6,395 bases of DNA from a bacterium (GTDB lineage: Bacteria; T1Sed10-126), in assembly GCA_003557545.1 (NCBI GenBank), contig PWOD01000199.1:1-6395 (forward strand), given 5' to 3'. The notes beneath the pieces were generated by a model. It was given only the letters and a program-made list of their open reading frames with translations, had not been told where the DNA came from and did no database searches. Positions 5,623-6,395 of this stretch are shown here, one piece after another (position 1 is the stretch's first letter; each line of letters begins with the position of its first letter). The translations under genes and the position numbers were made by a program.

Positions 5623-6395
5623 ATGTCAAACAACGATCTGCTCCTCGGGTTTCACGCCTCAGTCAGCGGTGGAATAGATAAAGCACCTGGAAGAATTGCA
5701 AAACTTGGCTGTAATACCGGCCAAATATTTACCAAGAGTAACCGGCGATGGAAAGCACGAGATTTTCATCCTGACGAGGTTGAAAGTTTTCGCAAAAATC
5801 AGGCAAGCTTAGAGGGACCTATGGTAGCTCACAGCTCCTATCTAATTAACCTTGCCAACCCTGATAAAGCTGCTCGTAAAAAATCACTTGACGGACTACT
5901 TATCGAACTTAACAGGGCCGACCTGTTAAATATCCCCTACCTTGTCCTTCACCCCGGACTTCACGTAGGAGCCGGAGAGAGCGAGGGGCTGAAACTGATA
6001 TCAGAAGCGCTGGATGAAGTTCATGCTAACAGTCCGGATGCCACAACCAAAATTCTCCTGGAGATTACTGCAGGGCAGGGATCGGCACTGGGATATAGAT
6101 TTGAGCAGCTTGCCCGAATGCGGGAGGAAACCAACGAACCGGGGCGACTGGCTTACTGTCTCGATACCTGCCACATGCATGCGGCAGGCTATTGCCTCAG
6201 CACTGAGAAAGATTATTCCCGAACCATGGATGAAGCCTGCTCCATACTTTCCCAGCAACTTATTAAAGTTATTCACCTGAATGACGCATTAAAAGAGGTC
6301 GGCAGTAAACTGGACCGGCATGCCCATATCGGCGAAGGGAAGATTGGCACAGCAGGATTTGCCTGTCTGATCAACGACACTCGCTGGCAAAAAAC
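5623..6395 (+). CDS. nfo: Endonuclease IV (AP endonuclease), 3' end beyond the window
   Basis: Endonuclease IV cuts DNA 5' to abasic sites and clears blocked 3' ends during base excision repair, using three zinc ions in a TIM barrel. The open frame gives 257 codons with no stop before the window edge; the family is usually about 280-300 residues, so perhaps 25-40 are missing. It begins LLGFHASVSGGIDKAP, the typical first strand. Metal ligands appear in the family's order: H70 (VAHSSY), H110 (LHPG), E147 (LEITAGQG), D181 and H184 (CLDTCHMHAAGY), H218 (VIHLND), and D231 and H233 (DRHAHIGEG). The last glutamate ligand should fall just past the edge. HIGEGKIG is also a family signature. ATG at 5623 is supported by AAAGGAA at 5607-5613, nine bases upstream. 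It is preceded by the hsp20 terminator, so it is a separate transcription unit. Confidence 0.95.
   Translation, partial: MSNNDLLLGFHASVSGGIDKAPGRIAKLGCNTGQIFTKSNRRWKARDFHPDEVESFRKNQASLEGPMVAHSSYLINLANPDKAARKKSLDGLLIELNRADLLNIPYLVLHPGLHVGAGESEGLKLISEALDEVHANSPDATTKILLEITAGQGSALGYRFEQLARMREETNEPGRLAYCLDTCHMHAAGYCLSTEKDYSRTMDEACSILSQQLIKVIHLNDALKEVGSKLDRHAHIGEGKIGTAGFACLINDTRWQK

Noticed and set aside
1-6395. CRISPR array, tRNA, rRNA or TPP riboswitch
   Set aside because: No regularly spaced repeats, cloverleaf-like segments or conserved THI-box sequence were seen on either strand.

Overview
The window is ordinary bacterial chromosome with one scrambled, partly decayed stretch. Shine-Dalgarno sites are clear, spacing is tight and GC looks moderate by eye. 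A Dps-like ferritin with a cysteine pair and a dihydroxy-acid dehydratase that looks like the oxygen-labile [4Fe-4S] type together suggest an anaerobe or microaerophile. The lineage cannot be fixed from this sequence.

Layout, left to right. Positions 1-253 (minus) hold a broken, internally deleted second copy of the middle of thiO. Positions 254-510 hold no recognisable gene. A perfect 14-bp hairpin (511-546) lies just behind a Dps-like ferritin gene (558-1109, minus), which has its own promoter region to the right. Positions 1218-1911 contain no intact gene, but the minus strand carries what looks like a relic of an IS91-family (Y2) transposase, with five in-frame stops, at about 1352-1653. 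Next come thiO (1912-3042) and ilvD (3062-4750), both minus and 19 bp apart, so probably an ilvD-thiO operon read right to left. A divergent intergenic region (4751-4988) with an inverted repeat separates ilvD from a small heat shock gene, hsp20 (4989-5435, plus), which ends in a textbook intrinsic terminator. The last gene, nfo (endonuclease IV, from 5623, plus), runs off the right edge.

Functionally, ilvD serves branched-chain amino acid synthesis and thiO serves thiamine thiazole synthesis. Dps-like ferritin, Hsp20 and endonuclease IV are all protective (iron/peroxide, protein folding, DNA repair), but they sit in separate transcription units and need not be co-regulated. I do not see a new multi-gene system. 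The most informative parts are the thiO duplication and the transposase relic, which mark this locus as a past site of rearrangement.
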